DNA from: Amanita rubescens
Taxonomy: Eukaryota; Basidiomycota; Agaricomycetes; Agaricales; Amanitaceae
DNA length: 64,000 nucleotides
Assembly (NCBI GenBank): GCA_015039365.1
Contig: WION01000198.1
Location: 38,311-102,310, forward strand
Reading direction: 5' to 3'
Under the pieces are notes generated by a model. The model was given only the letters and a program-made list of their open reading frames with translations, made no database searches and was not told the origin of the DNA. The position numbers and the translations under genes are program-made. Numbering within the stretch: position 1 is the first letter of the stretch; each line of letters opens with the position of its first letter. Below are positions 20,270 to 32,081 of this stretch, one piece after another.

Positions 20270-20289
20270 CACCATTATCAGCCCATCAT

Positions 20290-20790
20290 CTTAAGACTAT
20301 GCCTTGTTTTTATGGCACGGTCGTCTTAGACTTTCCCCTTGGGTTTTTTAGTAGTCATAGTCTAAGCCTACCGTACATATAACAGTAGTCCAAATTGTGC
20401 GATCGTCTTAGCCTGGTATGCTAGCATTTTGTCTCGTGTGATTGTCTTAGCCTATGTGTTACCGAGTACTCACACCATTGCGCTAGGTAGGCTAATCTTA
20501 TACAAATGTTTGCCCCTCACACAGTAGTCTAAGGCTACCATTAATGTAATAATAGTTAGTTTAATCCTACATTCTGGAATCGTACTACTCGTCCCGGTGC
20601 GATTGTCTTAGCTGATCTCTGTGATACTGTCTTAGCTTATCGATAGTCTAGTGATTAAGGATTAGTTACCTCACTAAAAGTGAACCGTACCATTCGTCAC
20701 GGTGTGGTTGTCTTAGCTGATTTCTGTGAAACTGTCTTAGCTTATCGTAGTCCAATGATTAAAGATTCGTTACTTACAATAGTAATAGAC
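20290..20790. repeat. Left subterminal repeats of the KDZ element
   Basis: GTCTTAG or its complement CTAAGAC/GTCTAAG occurs at least eight times, often as GATTGTCTTAGC or CTGTCTTAGCTTATCG. Two near copies of a block of about 75 bp occur (GTCTTAGCTGAT...ACTGTCTTAGCTTATCG at about 20606-20645 and 20709-20748). These are likely transposase-binding sites. The matching right-hand cluster is at 42470-42700. Confidence 0.65.
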
Positions 20791-22407
20791 TTGTCTTGGC
20801 CTATAAAGCGATATAAGTCTATCACTAAAAGTGAAGATGACCAACTTTACCAGAAGATCCCGAGTCGCATCCACGTAAAGCACATGCTTTGGTGTATATA
20901 TCCCGACAATAACTGTTGAAGGCGTCATACATCGATGCTTGCCTATACGCATATGAACGATAACCGCCCGGAGATACTTTCTTTGCTAATTTTATCCAGG
21001 CCTCCGCCATTTTGGAAAAGGAACGTTGCGCACGGTCAAATTCACATTCGAGGATTTCTTTCTCCTCCCTAGCTCGATCATGAGCTGCACGGTCCCTGAA
21101 CCATTTCACGTGATCCACTGTTCTCGCATCAGAAACATGCGGTAATGACCATTATTCTACTTACTTTCGATAGCCCATGCCGTGTTCTCGCACGACGACA
21201 TGATACCCGCTCATCCTGCATACCAAAACCAAGGGTCTTCTCTCCTGTTATCACCCAGTTCGGCTGGTTTGTTCGTGTTCTTCATATATAATTCGGTATC
21301 TAGTAAAGGCCGGAACACGACATCATCCTCAGGGATGCCAAGGTGAACAAGGGCCACTCGAGCACGGCGGTATGTGGCTGCGGCAGTATTGACATCATCA
21401 CAACGGTTTCTCAAAACTTGCTGGGCACGAGTGTTCTGATCCTGACCACGTACTTCTCTTATCTTAAAACTGTAATGAGCATTCCAGATACGTAATGCCA
21501 ACCGAAGTTTGACTAGAGCATCATAAGCTTGGCCCTTTCGCAGCTTGAGCTCGATACTAGCAAGTGCTTGTAAGTCAAGCGCTTGGCGTATATGTTCATT
21601 CAGCGACGAGGGGAATATAAGAGGTTCCCGCTCAGGTGGTAGAGAATCATTTGTGGTATGGTCAAGGTGAGGGAACCGGGCATAAAAGCTGGACTTGCAT
21701 TCCACTATCTTCTTCTCCAACCTTGCGCGCGCTACCGCGAGAGACTCTGCATCTTCATTTAGTGAGGCCATCTTTCGAATTCGATACCTAAGAATAATGT
21801 TATATAAGACAACGGAATCATATACGCTGTGACCTACTGTTCATCCTCGAGTTCAATGGCAATATCAATTAATTGTGTGTTGCCCAAGGTAGTTTTATCC
21901 AACGTCTGCTTCGAGAGGCTAGAAATACGTTCGGCTTCCACCAGTGATTGATACGCTTGGAGTCGAGTTGGAGGAGCTGATCGGCGCAAAAGATTAATAA
22001 AATATAATATATAAAATAGATAACATGACTTACCGTCTTTGGATTGAGCTTCGTACACGCTGCAAACCTTTCCATTTACCAATCTTGGGACATCGTCCAT
22101 GCTCTCCCATTGCGCAATCAACTCTGGAGGGTGGGTTGAGGCGAGTTCTTGAAATGCTGCTTCTCTCTTAACTAGCGTTTCCAGGCACTTATTATATGAC
22201 CTAAATAAAGACGTTGCTGAAGATTCTTAGAGTATGTGATTCAAATAACGAATAGTACTTACAAATTTGTCGCATCTTCAACCAGTTCCAAAAGCCAAAG
22301 AAGTCGTCGAGGCTGTCATGCCGGTGCCCCTCGTTCTGTTCCTTTGTGCTTCCTGCCATCTGGTTCTGCTCCGCCCAACTACCTTCGATGTTCTCCCCCC
22401 AAGTTTC

Positions 22408-22893
22408 TGACGAAGATACGCCCAGCAGCGCAGCGTCTAAGTGTTAAAGTGAATACTTACTTAGAGTGGAGTGTAGAGTGGCGGTGACGACCTCGAACGA
22501 TAACTCACTATCCTATGGATATAGGATGTGGTGGTAAGAGGAGAAGGAAGGTTCTTATTTGTACCTACGTACAGGTAGTCTTATATACTACTAGTATCCT
22601 AATAAGTACAATGTATAGTAAATAGAGGAAGAGCTGTGCATGACGTATGATATGACGTCTAGCGCAGTTATGACGCGTCTACCGCAGTAATGGGATGACG
22701 CAAGCGACTATAGGATATTCCAGTATCCTATGTATGTATATGTACATGTATATATGTATGTGAATACATATACACATGTATGTACATCTAATCTGTATAT
22801 CCTAATCTATAGGATAAGATATGATGTGTTATCTTATATGAGATAAGATAAGATATACGTTATCTTATATGATTAGATAAGATAACTTTAACA
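22408..22893 (-). repeat. 3' LTR of the copia-like element
   Basis: 486 bp. On the plus strand it starts TGACGAAG and ends TTTAACA, so it is TG...CA on both strands. It is AT-rich, with alternating GTATGTATATGTACATG-like tracts. No difference from 29763-30248 was seen. Confidence 0.9.
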
Positions 22894-22906
22894 CACCCCC
22901 TCGCTA
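22894..22906 (-). promoter_or_regulatory. Polypurine tract of the copia-like element
   Basis: On the minus strand GCGAGGGGGTG abuts the LTR start TGTTAAAG. It fixes the orientation of the element, together with the primer site at the other end. Confidence 0.6.
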
Positions 22907-25900
22907 AGTTATCCAGGAATATATGAAATATTTTGTACGAGTCACCGGAATTGCAAGACTAAAAAGTCTTCACGGAAGATCTCTCGTTTCATGTACAAGT
23001 ACGGGGATCCAGACTATATGCTGCTTTCACCTTAATCCCTTGTATTATATATTTCTTTAATATTCCTATAATGCTTGTTGTATACGTTATACAATATTTA
23101 TCATTGTTTGATCCTAAAGATATAGGATATGACTTTATCGAAAAGCCAATACAATGATGTATATTGTTTGAATCGATTTATCAAAAATCGAGTTTCCTGT
23201 CATATTGATAATATCCATTATAAAAGCACCCCCAGGCTTCAAGCCTTACAAAGTGTGTGAAATCATAATTATCGAGAAGGGGCTTGCTCTACTGCCTTCG
23301 CTGTCTCTGATATGATTTATTACTTTGTTTAATAAAGGATAAGAATATATCCTTTAAGTGCTAAATGAATATTTTTGGCAGGTAAACAATAACGTTTAAC
23401 AACTTGCATAAATATCAAGCTATGTAAATAGCGAGATATATGTCGATGATTCTTTGTGTGAAAAGAATCCTCTGATGGATATGCGAGTGTGTATATGTCG
23501 CATTGTCAAGTAAAAACTTGATATGTCTTCCTAAATAAACTATTTAGACGAGTATAGTATCTCTACAAGGGGAGCTTCCTCCCTTGCAAATACTCTCTGC
23601 TCGTATGTGTGACGAGTGCAATAATCATTCCTTGTTTCTTTACAAGTTCTGATTATATACGCTGACTCGTGTGTTCTCCTATTATATCTAAAGGCGTCCA
23701 ACGCCTTATGTGGTGTAAAGGTGACTAGCACCTTAAGAGTAAAGGAGTATATATTCTCTTTGCACAGCAATACGAGAATATGATGTGGCGTGTTCACTTG
23801 ATCGACAAGTCGCACGCTTGACGATTTTACTTGTGATGACAAGTATAATCGTATTGTGGTCTAATATAATTGCTTGTCCTTGTAAAAACAAGTATGACGA
23901 CAAGCGAATTATGTTTATAGACAGTTGCCCAGATGATTCTTATACATCATGGTTTACATCTCTGTTATATCGATAAAAACTCCTTTTTAAATTTCGATAA
24001 AGAGTTCAACCATGTGTCTTAAAGAATATCTTCGTTATCCAGCAGATCGAAGTCCTTGGGTCTTTAAAGGACTTATGCTTGTATAAGCATATTGACCCGT
24101 CTGCTATTGAATAACAACTGTTCCCTTCTATAGATATGTGTGTATATCTTGTCTTTTGTAAATGATGATAATCCGTCTGGTATGATGATTTGCATATCAT
24201 TAAATCCTTTATAATCACTTTTCGTAAAGGATTGTATTTGGTTGTGATTCCATATATCCCTATTTTGGTAGGAACGCACAACACCAGCGGGGAGACGAAT
24301 CTCCTGATTTCGTAATAACGAAATGAACTTCATCATTATCCAATTCCTGAGCTTGTGTGATGATTATTAAACATGAGCTTATATGTGACAAGCTTTTTTG
24401 TTTTAATCATGTAAGTGAATCCAGATACATTTTACTGGATGCTCATACAGATATGATTCCCTACTTGACTTATACGTGGTGGTCATCCACATTTGTAATA
24501 TATCTTGGTAATCATTATAAAAGGGTTTTACCATATATGATCAGCAGTGAGAACTGCTATAAGTGCCCGGCGCATTTTATCTTAATATAAAGATAATTTG
24601 CTGGCAGTATTGTGTCTGCCATACCCGACGATCATTAATGATGTAATCCTTTATTGGACACTGTATACAAGATTTATTTGATCTTGTTTTGTATATGCTA
24701 TATTTATCGTTACTTGTGTATGGGTACAAGATACGATGTATATGACTTTAAAGGTCTACACCCACAGGGATACGACCGTTGTCATGACAAGTTTTAATAG
24801 AGGATCCGAGAACGATCGACGTTCCGCATTCACTCATACTTGTATATTTGGGGATTTGCGCAAGGCAGGCGCCACCCCATTATAGCATATTGAATCTATT
24901 TTTGATATAGATTCCTTTACGACGAAGAGGATATTAATACTTGTATTGACGACAAGTATATTTATAAGTGTTTGTATAGAAGAACAAACACTTATATAAT
25001 ATCTCGTATGAACGAGATTTTTGACCTCTAAGTCATTTAAGTGTCAATGACTATCTTTTTGGACGATATATTCAACATGAACACGTCTACTGGGAAGGTA
25101 TAACTGCGACGTTATCCGATATAGGTTTCCTTTTCAGTACAGCCTATATTAATCCTTAAACAAGGATTATTCCTCTGTTACGTGTAGTCCGTTGGCAAGT
25201 AATGTCCTCTTAACTCTGTTAATTCTTGTTCTACCCTGGTTCTATTTTATCTTGTGCATTATCCAGATGCAATAAGAGTATAGAACTCGAACGGGGAAGT
25301 CTCGTCGAATGATTTTGAATATCCTTTTTGATGTTCAATGTATAATAACAACATTAAACCGAAATTCGTTATTTATAAAGATCCTCCTTATGAGTTGGCC
25401 GAAGCTCATTCATATACGGTATATTTTGGCAATGACAACATGTCCTTGCTAATACCGCCAGAAAGATCATAACGATATTTCGAAGTCATAGCAGTATAGT
25501 GTCTGCTGTGCCCTTGAACGACCCACAATATATAAATATTGCTACCCATTCAAAAGTTGACCTGTACAAGTTTATATTCGTAGCAGTATTGGGTCTGCTG
25601 TATCCCCAAGTGATCGACAATATATGAATATTGTTAACCAACCTGAAAACCGTCAAAACTTGTGTAAGGAAATTCTCCATTGTTCGGATGAGACCAAGAA
25701 CTAGAGTTAATTAAAGAGGGTGTTGAATTGTATGCAAGGTGTTCCTATCTTTAGCTTTTGAGGGCCAAGATCTGTGCAAGGAACTAAATGTATTCCAACA
25801 ATTCAACCGTAATATCGTAAGAACGATACTGAGAATCTGTATTTTGAAAGGAACTGGCGCAAGACTGACATAGTCTATTTCTTTTGATTTTAAGCTACCA

Positions 25901-27587
25901 TTGATTCTTATAAAGAAATACTGTTATATGTATGGAGAGGACATGTGAGGTTATTTGCGATAAGCCATAAGACAAGCTTATTTGAGATATGCATTAACCT
26001 GGCATTCCATATAATACACTTTCCTGACTAGGATATTTGTCAGGAGTGTAATGTCATATTGTAAAGACGAGACGCTTTCAAGACCGTATAAGTTTCAACG
26101 GCAAGGAGCCTTCTCTATACAATAGACGGGGATAAAACTCCAATACATATATTTGTTCGTGTTCAGGCATCTGTATATTATCGAGGGAGCTTCCTCCTCT
26201 AATACAGTTGATGACCATTATTATGGGCCTATTTTTAATACGCAGCCATAATATATATACAATATGGGCCTATATCTAATACGCATCCATGATTGTTTGT
26301 GTATACAAGTTATATCGAATACTTGTTTTGATTGGTCATATACAAGTCAATATTGTGTACTTGTTTAATTGCAATGATTCCCCCTCAATCAAGACAGGGA
26401 TTCTTTATTGCGTTATTTAGCCTGATAGTATCATGTATATTTTTGGACATGATCTATTTATCACGTTTTAATTATATACGTGATGTGAACAGTATTCTTA
26501 TTTAACATGTGATGATTTATAAAAATCATCTTCATGTATTAAAGAAATCAATGATTTCGTCAATTTATCATCTTTATAAAAAGATGTAACCGTTCTTGTG
26601 TTTCACACAATACATTATCCAACATAACGACGTTGGTCAACGTATATGGTCATGGTACATGTATTTCGCTCAAGGATGATCTGGTTCCTATAGATAATCA
26701 TTTAGAATTATAATCCACAATTCTTAAAGCTATAAGAATTATTTCGAGGTATTTTAATTACGTCTATCCTGTTATTGGAAAACCTATTTTGACATGAAGA
26801 GGGGATGAGCGTCAAGACGCCGCCGAACAATTCAATTTATAGGTTGAGTACAAAGATACTCTGGACGTTTATAGATGCTTATATAAATAAGCATAGAGGT
26901 CTATTCTTATACAAGTGATCGAAATTCCCTTGTATGCGACAGTATTCTGGCAATGATGATAAATCCTTGCTAACGTCGTTAAAGAATGACGGTATTTGTA
27001 CCAAGAAATTTGTTATCTCCAACAGATAATGTTCAGCAGTTTGAAACTGCTATTGCGACTACAGTGTTATGAGACACTTTCAAGACTGTGCTATTTCAAC
27101 AGCAAGGAGCCTTCTCAAGTGTAGGAAACCATATTATGAGACGTTTTCAAAACCGTGTAAGTTTCAACGGCAAGGAACCTTTCTCAAAGGTAACACATTA
27201 CTGTTATCTGCAAATAGATTATAGCCGTCTATAGGCTATAGATATCGGTTTGCATATGTGGAGAGCTTTTAAAGATATTGTTTTTATAGTGTAGACATTA
27301 TAGATATTTCTGAATGACGAAGATAATATGTGTTGATGCTTGTATATTATGACAAGCGTGATGATCTTTCTTCAAGTGATCGAAATTCCCTTGAACGCGG
27401 TATATACTGGCAATGATAATGATCCTTGCTTAATACCACCAGAAAGATTTTATTTATAAGTAATCGGGATTGCAAGGCATACGCCTTCACGATTTCCTTA
27501 TTTTGAATATAAATTGTATGACAAGTAATCGGATTTATAAGGAGTGATCCTTCACGATACTCTTGTGTTGACGACAATTTATATATA
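22907..27587. other. AT-rich, hairpin-dense internal region in place of pol
   Basis: About 4.7 kb without a convincing ORF on either strand. It is full of short perfect hairpins, for example ATAAGTGTTTG/CAAACACTTAT (24964-24974 and 24985-24995) and ATACTTGT/ACAAGTAT (24937-24944 and 24952-24959). Several diverged repeat families recur. One is a GAGAC..TTTCAA..AAGGAGCC unit near 26067, 27070 and 27135. Another is a GCAGTAT..GTCTGC unit near 24604, 25491 and 25583. A third is a CTGGCAATGA..TCCTTGCT unit near 25428, 26952 and 27410. I see no trace of integrase or reverse transcriptase. Confidence 0.75.
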
Positions 27588-28736
27588 TTACATATATATC
27601 TTCCAGAAATTATCTAAGTCTATGCTATATTGTTCTTCTACCCATTGATCATAGCTATTCATAGCCATGAAATTTCCATAATGACGCTCGAAATCTTCAT
27701 GAGCATCATAAAATTCCTCCTGGGAATTTGTTATTCTTGTGTCCGACGAGTCCGTTAAAGACTCGTATGACAAAGGTGAAGGCGTGAAAACATTTGATTT
27801 ACATGATTTAAATGAATCATGTGTGGAGTCTGATTCCTGATCAGATTCGGGCTGTTGGACTAATAGTGGAGATCCTCCCCTGATGTAATCAGGCTTGCTA
27901 CTATTTTTAAAGTCTTCCCAGCGCAAATGTGTAGGCTGTGGATGCGGCGAGCATCTGCAGCGGCCTTTGCCTTTGTTTGTTAAGGAGGCATTAGCTAAAC
28001 AATTTTCCGTATGCAAGTTAGGGTCTTGCGTTGACGAAGGTGATTGTTTTATAGCCTTATGCCGTAACGACCATGATGAACGAATTTCACTAGCAAGTTG
28101 CTGGACTCTGATTGGTCCAACTTGTGTGGCAGTGTTTCCTGAACGTACTGCCGTAGGGCTAGAGTAATTCGTATTGATAGCGGTAACAGATGATGTAGCC
28201 GCTGTTTGGTTGATCCATTTTAATGGAACAGCCCTAATGGTCGTAAGTGCTTTATTTAGATGAGCAGCCGGGAATTGATGTCCCTGTGCTGCTATGTGTC
28301 TATAACGAGTGATGATTTTATTTATAGATCGATCATGATCTATTTTGTCCAGTGATCCGTCGAGGATTGCTGGCGAATCATCTTTGTAACGTTCTTGCAA
28401 GAACATCCATAGGAGTCTTGCGTTGTAAACGTGTTGATAAAGCTCAAAGATTGTAAAGGACAATCTGAGCTTAATGGCGTGTAACGCCTTCTCGTTTTGT
28501 ACAAGCTCATCAGCTTGTATGATGATTGCTGCCTTATTGGTGGCAGTGATCGGCGCAATTACTGCTTTAAGGTGAGCAGGGATCGCATTTGGAATAACGG
28601 GACACATGAATACCATCAGATTTGAGATCTGAAAGTATGCCGTTATTTGTCGTGCCCAGGCACGGTAATTGTCTCCTTGTAATTCGGTGACAAGGGAACA
28701 TAAAGCGCTGTCTTCTTCATTGGTAAAAGAAGACAT
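27588..28736 (-). CDS. Copia-type Gag protein
   Basis: 382 residues. The N-terminus has the copia Gag signature: LQGDNYRAWARQITAYFQIS (relatives read L-x-G-x-N-Y-x-x-W), then ELVQNEKALHAIKLRLSF, VYNARLLWMFLQERYKD, and a later helix with ITRYRHIAAQGHQFP. These correspond to the UBN2/DUF4219-like capsid region. No CCHC knuckle is present; the only clustered cysteines (CRCSP) do not fit one. The C-terminal 130 residues are acidic and Ser-rich, probably disordered. It is the only ORF of the element, about 1 kb downstream of the 5' LTR, and has no stop or frameshift. An intact gag beside a missing pol suggests the particle protein is kept by selection or the element is very young. Confidence 0.85.
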   Translation of the reverse strand: MSSFTNEEDSALCSLVTELQGDNYRAWARQITAYFQISNLMVFMCPVIPNAIPAHLKAVIAPITATNKAAIIIQADELVQNEKALHAIKLRLSFTIFELYQHVYNARLLWMFLQERYKDDSPAILDGSLDKIDHDRSINKIITRYRHIAAQGHQFPAAHLNKALTTIRAVPLKWINQTAATSSVTAINTNYSSPTAVRSGNTATQVGPIRVQQLASEIRSSWSLRHKAIKQSPSSTQDPNLHTENCLANASLTNKGKGRCRCSPHPQPTHLRWEDFKNSSKPDYIRGGSPLLVQQPESDQESDSTHDSFKSCKSNVFTPSPLSYESLTDSSDTRITNSQEEFYDAHEDFERHYGNFMAMNSYDQWVEEQYSIDLDNFWKIYM

Positions 28737-29748
28737 AACAAGAATGTTGATAAAGGTTTATATTTATATAAAACCTTATGGAAATGTCGGTTACAAGGTT
28801 TGATAGCCTTGTATTGGAGTGGGTGAGCGAGAAATGTTATTTCTTGCTTCTTGATGATAGAACGATTGATTGAGATGAAATCAATTGATCGTTTGATGGA
28901 TTATTTATAAATTCAATGATTTATATCTATTTTAAGGATTTTATTAATGAAGGTGTCATTACATAAACGACAACGACTTCATAAGCGAGGGTGTCATAAC
29001 GAATACGACAACAACCTTGCGTGCAGCGTTATGAGCTACAGCCAAGCATGATAATGCCTAGCACCAGGATCGATCCGAGGAACATGTACCAGACTTGTGT
29101 GCCTGACCTGTAAACGAGTATGACATGCATAAGGTCCGCGGACTGCAGTGCGCCTGCGGCAACTGCCTGGTCCCAAGAGGTACCAGTTGTCTTTGGAAAA
29201 TGAAAGGTGTCCGGTCCATAAACCGTCCGTGACCACCTTTATAAGCACTCCCAGTAACAATATGAAAGTATACGTGGATGCCTTTTGAGCAGAGCCAACG
29301 GCTAATCTAAGGCGCTCTCTAGGAGTGGACGCCTAATAGTCTGCGTGTATGGTCCACAATGGGACCCCAGCACGACCTTTATACTTTGTGAAAGTTACTA
29401 CGGGCCATATGATCTACATACGGTAACTAAAGGCACTAAGGGCCTTATAATGGAATATCGTGCATGAATACCCCAGTCACATCATGGAGGGCAAGTATAA
29501 CTCCATGGGGGTCAAGGTTGCCATGCCAGCCTTGAGAAACATAGGTGGTACCCTTATCCCTGGGTGCAAGGAGATCCCCCTAAAGCCCTAGGGTCCGGGC
29601 GCATGTCATGAGCTCGTATGTCAGGTACAAGAACTTAGTTAAATTGACGGATGCCACTCAGGTCTCCGACCCGCACAATACTATACCTGTTCACACATCT
29701 TGCATGGTAACATGCCTGGAGGCGATGGTGATGCAAGCAATACCATGT
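28737..29748 (-). other. 5' leader of the copia-like element
   Basis: About 1 kb between the primer site and gag with no long ORF. Compared with the AT-rich 3' half it is GC-balanced. It may hold packaging signals, but nothing specific can be pointed to. Confidence 0.5.
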
Positions 29749-29762
29749 CGGGGCCCATAACC
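29749..29762 (-). promoter_or_regulatory. Half-tRNA(iMet) primer-binding site
   Basis: On the minus strand the LTR end CTTCGTCA is followed at once by GGTTATGGGCCCCG. Drosophila copia has CA|GGTTATGGGCCC at the same place, complementary to the anticodon-side end of the 5' half of initiator tRNA-Met. The match is 12 bases. Confidence 0.75.
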
Positions 29763-30248
29763 TGACGAAGATACGCCCAGCAGCGCAGCGTCTAAGTGTT
29801 AAAGTGAATACTTACTTAGAGTGGAGTGTAGAGTGGCGGTGACGACCTCGAACGATAACTCACTATCCTATGGATATAGGATGTGGTGGTAAGAGGAGAA
29901 GGAAGGTTCTTATTTGTACCTACGTACAGGTAGTCTTATATACTACTAGTATCCTAATAAGTACAATGTATAGTAAATAGAGGAAGAGCTGTGCATGACG
30001 TATGATATGACGTCTAGCGCAGTTATGACGCGTCTACCGCAGTAATGGGATGACGCAAGCGACTATAGGATATTCCAGTATCCTATGTATGTATATGTAC
30101 ATGTATATATGTATGTGAATACATATACACATGTATGTACATCTAATCTGTATATCCTAATCTATAGGATAAGATATGATGTGTTATCTTATATGAGATA
30201 AGATAAGATATACGTTATCTTATATGATTAGATAAGATAACTTTAACA
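29763..30248 (-). repeat. 5' LTR of the copia-like element
   Basis: Same 486 bp as 22408-22893. Flanked on the right by the target duplication GTTTC (30249-30253), which is part of a KDZ transposase codon pair (GAAAC on the minus strand). Confidence 0.9.
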
Positions 30249-32081
30249 GTTTCACCTGAAAATTTTAAGTAGTTAAAGGCGTAAAGCTGTTGACATAATT
30301 CTATATGGTTCTTGATGTGCATCTTTGGGATTGCACCCCTTACGCGCTCCAGATGTTTTGCTTGATCGGGAAATGAGGAGTCGAAGCGTTTTTGAAGATG
30401 CTTGTGATATTGACACCAAATGTCGTAGCTGATCATGATCCATCTTTGGTTTGTGGCCTCCACAAGCGTCCGGGCCAATGCATAATCCGTATTGGCAAAG
30501 CTAGACATGGTGAGACAAGTGTGACTGAAAATTACAAAACAAACTCACGCTTCACCCTTTGTTACATCAACCACGCTTTGCGGCATGTAAAAGCCATGCC
30601 TTGCGCATTGCACCCCCACAACGCCGCTAACAACCGCATTCTTGAATTTCACGATGTTTTGCATACGGGCAGCTCGCAAATGCACGCAAGTGCCCAGCTA
30701 TAAGAGTATACGTTTAGAAGACAAAGAGAAATAGACCATTACGCACGTCATCCTGGGGGCTCACACCCGCCAGGTACCGGTTGACGTCAACCGAGTCAGC
30801 AAAGTATGCGTTGCCTTTGTTGACCGCCACATCATCCGGATCGTCCCGCTTCTTTTTCCTTTGAAGCCTGAAATTACCGTCGACGGACAAGAAGAGCGTG
30901 TATTTATGCCTACAGGACATGTTACCCTGGCGCAAACAGTGTAGGAGAAAATGAACCAACGTCTCATCCTCAGACGCGTTTTGTATGTCGACAGGTTCCA
31001 CATTGAAACCGGGTTCGGGACAAGCGGGGCAACGCACGGCGAGTGAGTTGGTGCGACGGTGACTGATAATACCATCGATTCCATGTGCTTGTCCACTTCT
31101 GCGACGAGTTGCGAGGTGACGCCATATACGCTCCACTCGAAGGAACTGGTGATAGCAATCCTAGTTATTGATCGTCATTGATTGAAGGGAAGAAAAAAAG
31201 AAAGGACTAACCGGGACCTTGCCTGGGAAGGCATTGTTTGTCATATTCGCCAGCGCATTGATAAAATCATAGGCTGGGATTTTAGACGTCAGGCTGAGGT
31301 TGTGGAATTCCTTTAGAACATGGAACGTAAACGTTGTCTCTGGCCTTTCAATTGTTGCAGGGAAAAGAGATGCATTTGCCAATTGCTCATGCTCTGCAGG
31401 GGCATTGACACAATGGCAAAACTCGATACGAACTTGATGTACCCCATTGATGTGTACGACGGTAGTTGCTCTGCCTGTGGATTCAGGCAGACGATTGGGA
31501 CACAAAGCGCCACGATGTCCTAGGCCAATGACTTGCCCGATCTCGGTGAAGGTGGCTCGGTCAAAATAGAAGCCGTTCCACTTCTGTATGCGATGAAATG
31601 GGTTGGTGGCGTGCGAGTCCTTGATGCAGGAACTGCATAAAATGGGGGAAAATAGGCAGTCCATGCAACGATAAAGGCCGATTGCATTGTGGCATTGACA
31701 AATCCGTCCAACGTTATCGTCCACCTCCTTGGACAAGATGGCGGCCTGCAAGGCATCAAAATGCTTCAAAAATACTTCCATCATGACCGATGCACCCTGA
31801 TTCTCACATTAGCAAATGGCATTCTTTCGTAGAACAGTGCAAACCTGGTTGCGAGCCTTGGTGGGTTCCTCGACTGCTATTTGAACTGTGTCGCCTTGCG
31901 GTTTTGTCGATGGCGAAGGTTCAGGTTGTGCATAGAGCGGCTGATGGGGAATTGGGGAATAAGACTCGCTCAATATTCCGGTCGAAGCGCTGAACACAGC
32001 GGAGACATCCAGCTTCGGTTTATGGCATGCATTTTCACCAACAACGACACCAAGTGGCAGGCGTGACTTTTTGCGACCCAT

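Larger units (their letters stand above)
22408..30248 (-). mobile_element. Gag-only copia-like LTR retroelement (TR-GAG type), 7841 bp
   Basis: Two 486-bp LTRs, identical by eye, at 22408-22893 and 29763-30248, with a 5-bp duplication GTTTC at 22403-22407 and 30249-30253. The coding strand is minus. Directly after the 5' LTR is GGTTATGGGCCC, the primer site of copia-type elements that use the 5' half of initiator tRNA-Met. Before the 3' LTR is a purine tract (GCGAGGGGGTG). Only a Gag-like ORF is present; the expected protease, integrase and reverse transcriptase are absent. Mobility must have relied on an autonomous partner. It split an exon of the KDZ transposase. Confidence 0.9.
20825..32081 (-). 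pseudogene. KDZ transposase, interrupted by a retroelement and one stop codon
   Basis: The gene starts at ATG 32081 and reads leftwards. Exons: 32081-31845, 31796-31212, 31160-30747, 30697-30549 and 30500-30249. It is then broken by the retroelement at 22408-30248 and resumes at 22402-22263, followed by further exons to the stop at 20825. Exon 2 has the CxC2 cluster that marks this family (CQCHNAIGLYRCMDC, CSSCIKDSH, NPFHRIQKWNG, LGHRG..CP). Then come FLRVERIWRHL, VVGVQCARHGFYMP, SYDIWCQYHKH and IPKMHIKNH. After the break comes WGENIEGSWAEQNQ with GHRHDSLDD, and the C-terminal helical ELKLRKGQAYDAL and AREEKEILECE. Besides the insertion, one in-frame TGA (21211-21213) interrupts YAG*AGIM, where I recall relatives having Arg; CGA to TGA is a single CpG-type change. 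The element probably cannot move on its own now. Confidence 0.85.

Noticed and set aside
22907..27587. The AT-rich hairpin region as a mitochondrial insertion
   Set aside because: It lies exactly between the LTRs, purine tract and gag of one element and has no mitochondrial gene that I recognise. I kept it as the element's interior, though a captured origin is not excluded.
31130..31165. A frameshift in the third KDZ transposase exon
   Set aside because: On recounting the bases, the exon starting at 31160 (GATTGCTATCACCAG) joins in phase and gives DCYHQFLRVERIWRHL without interruption.
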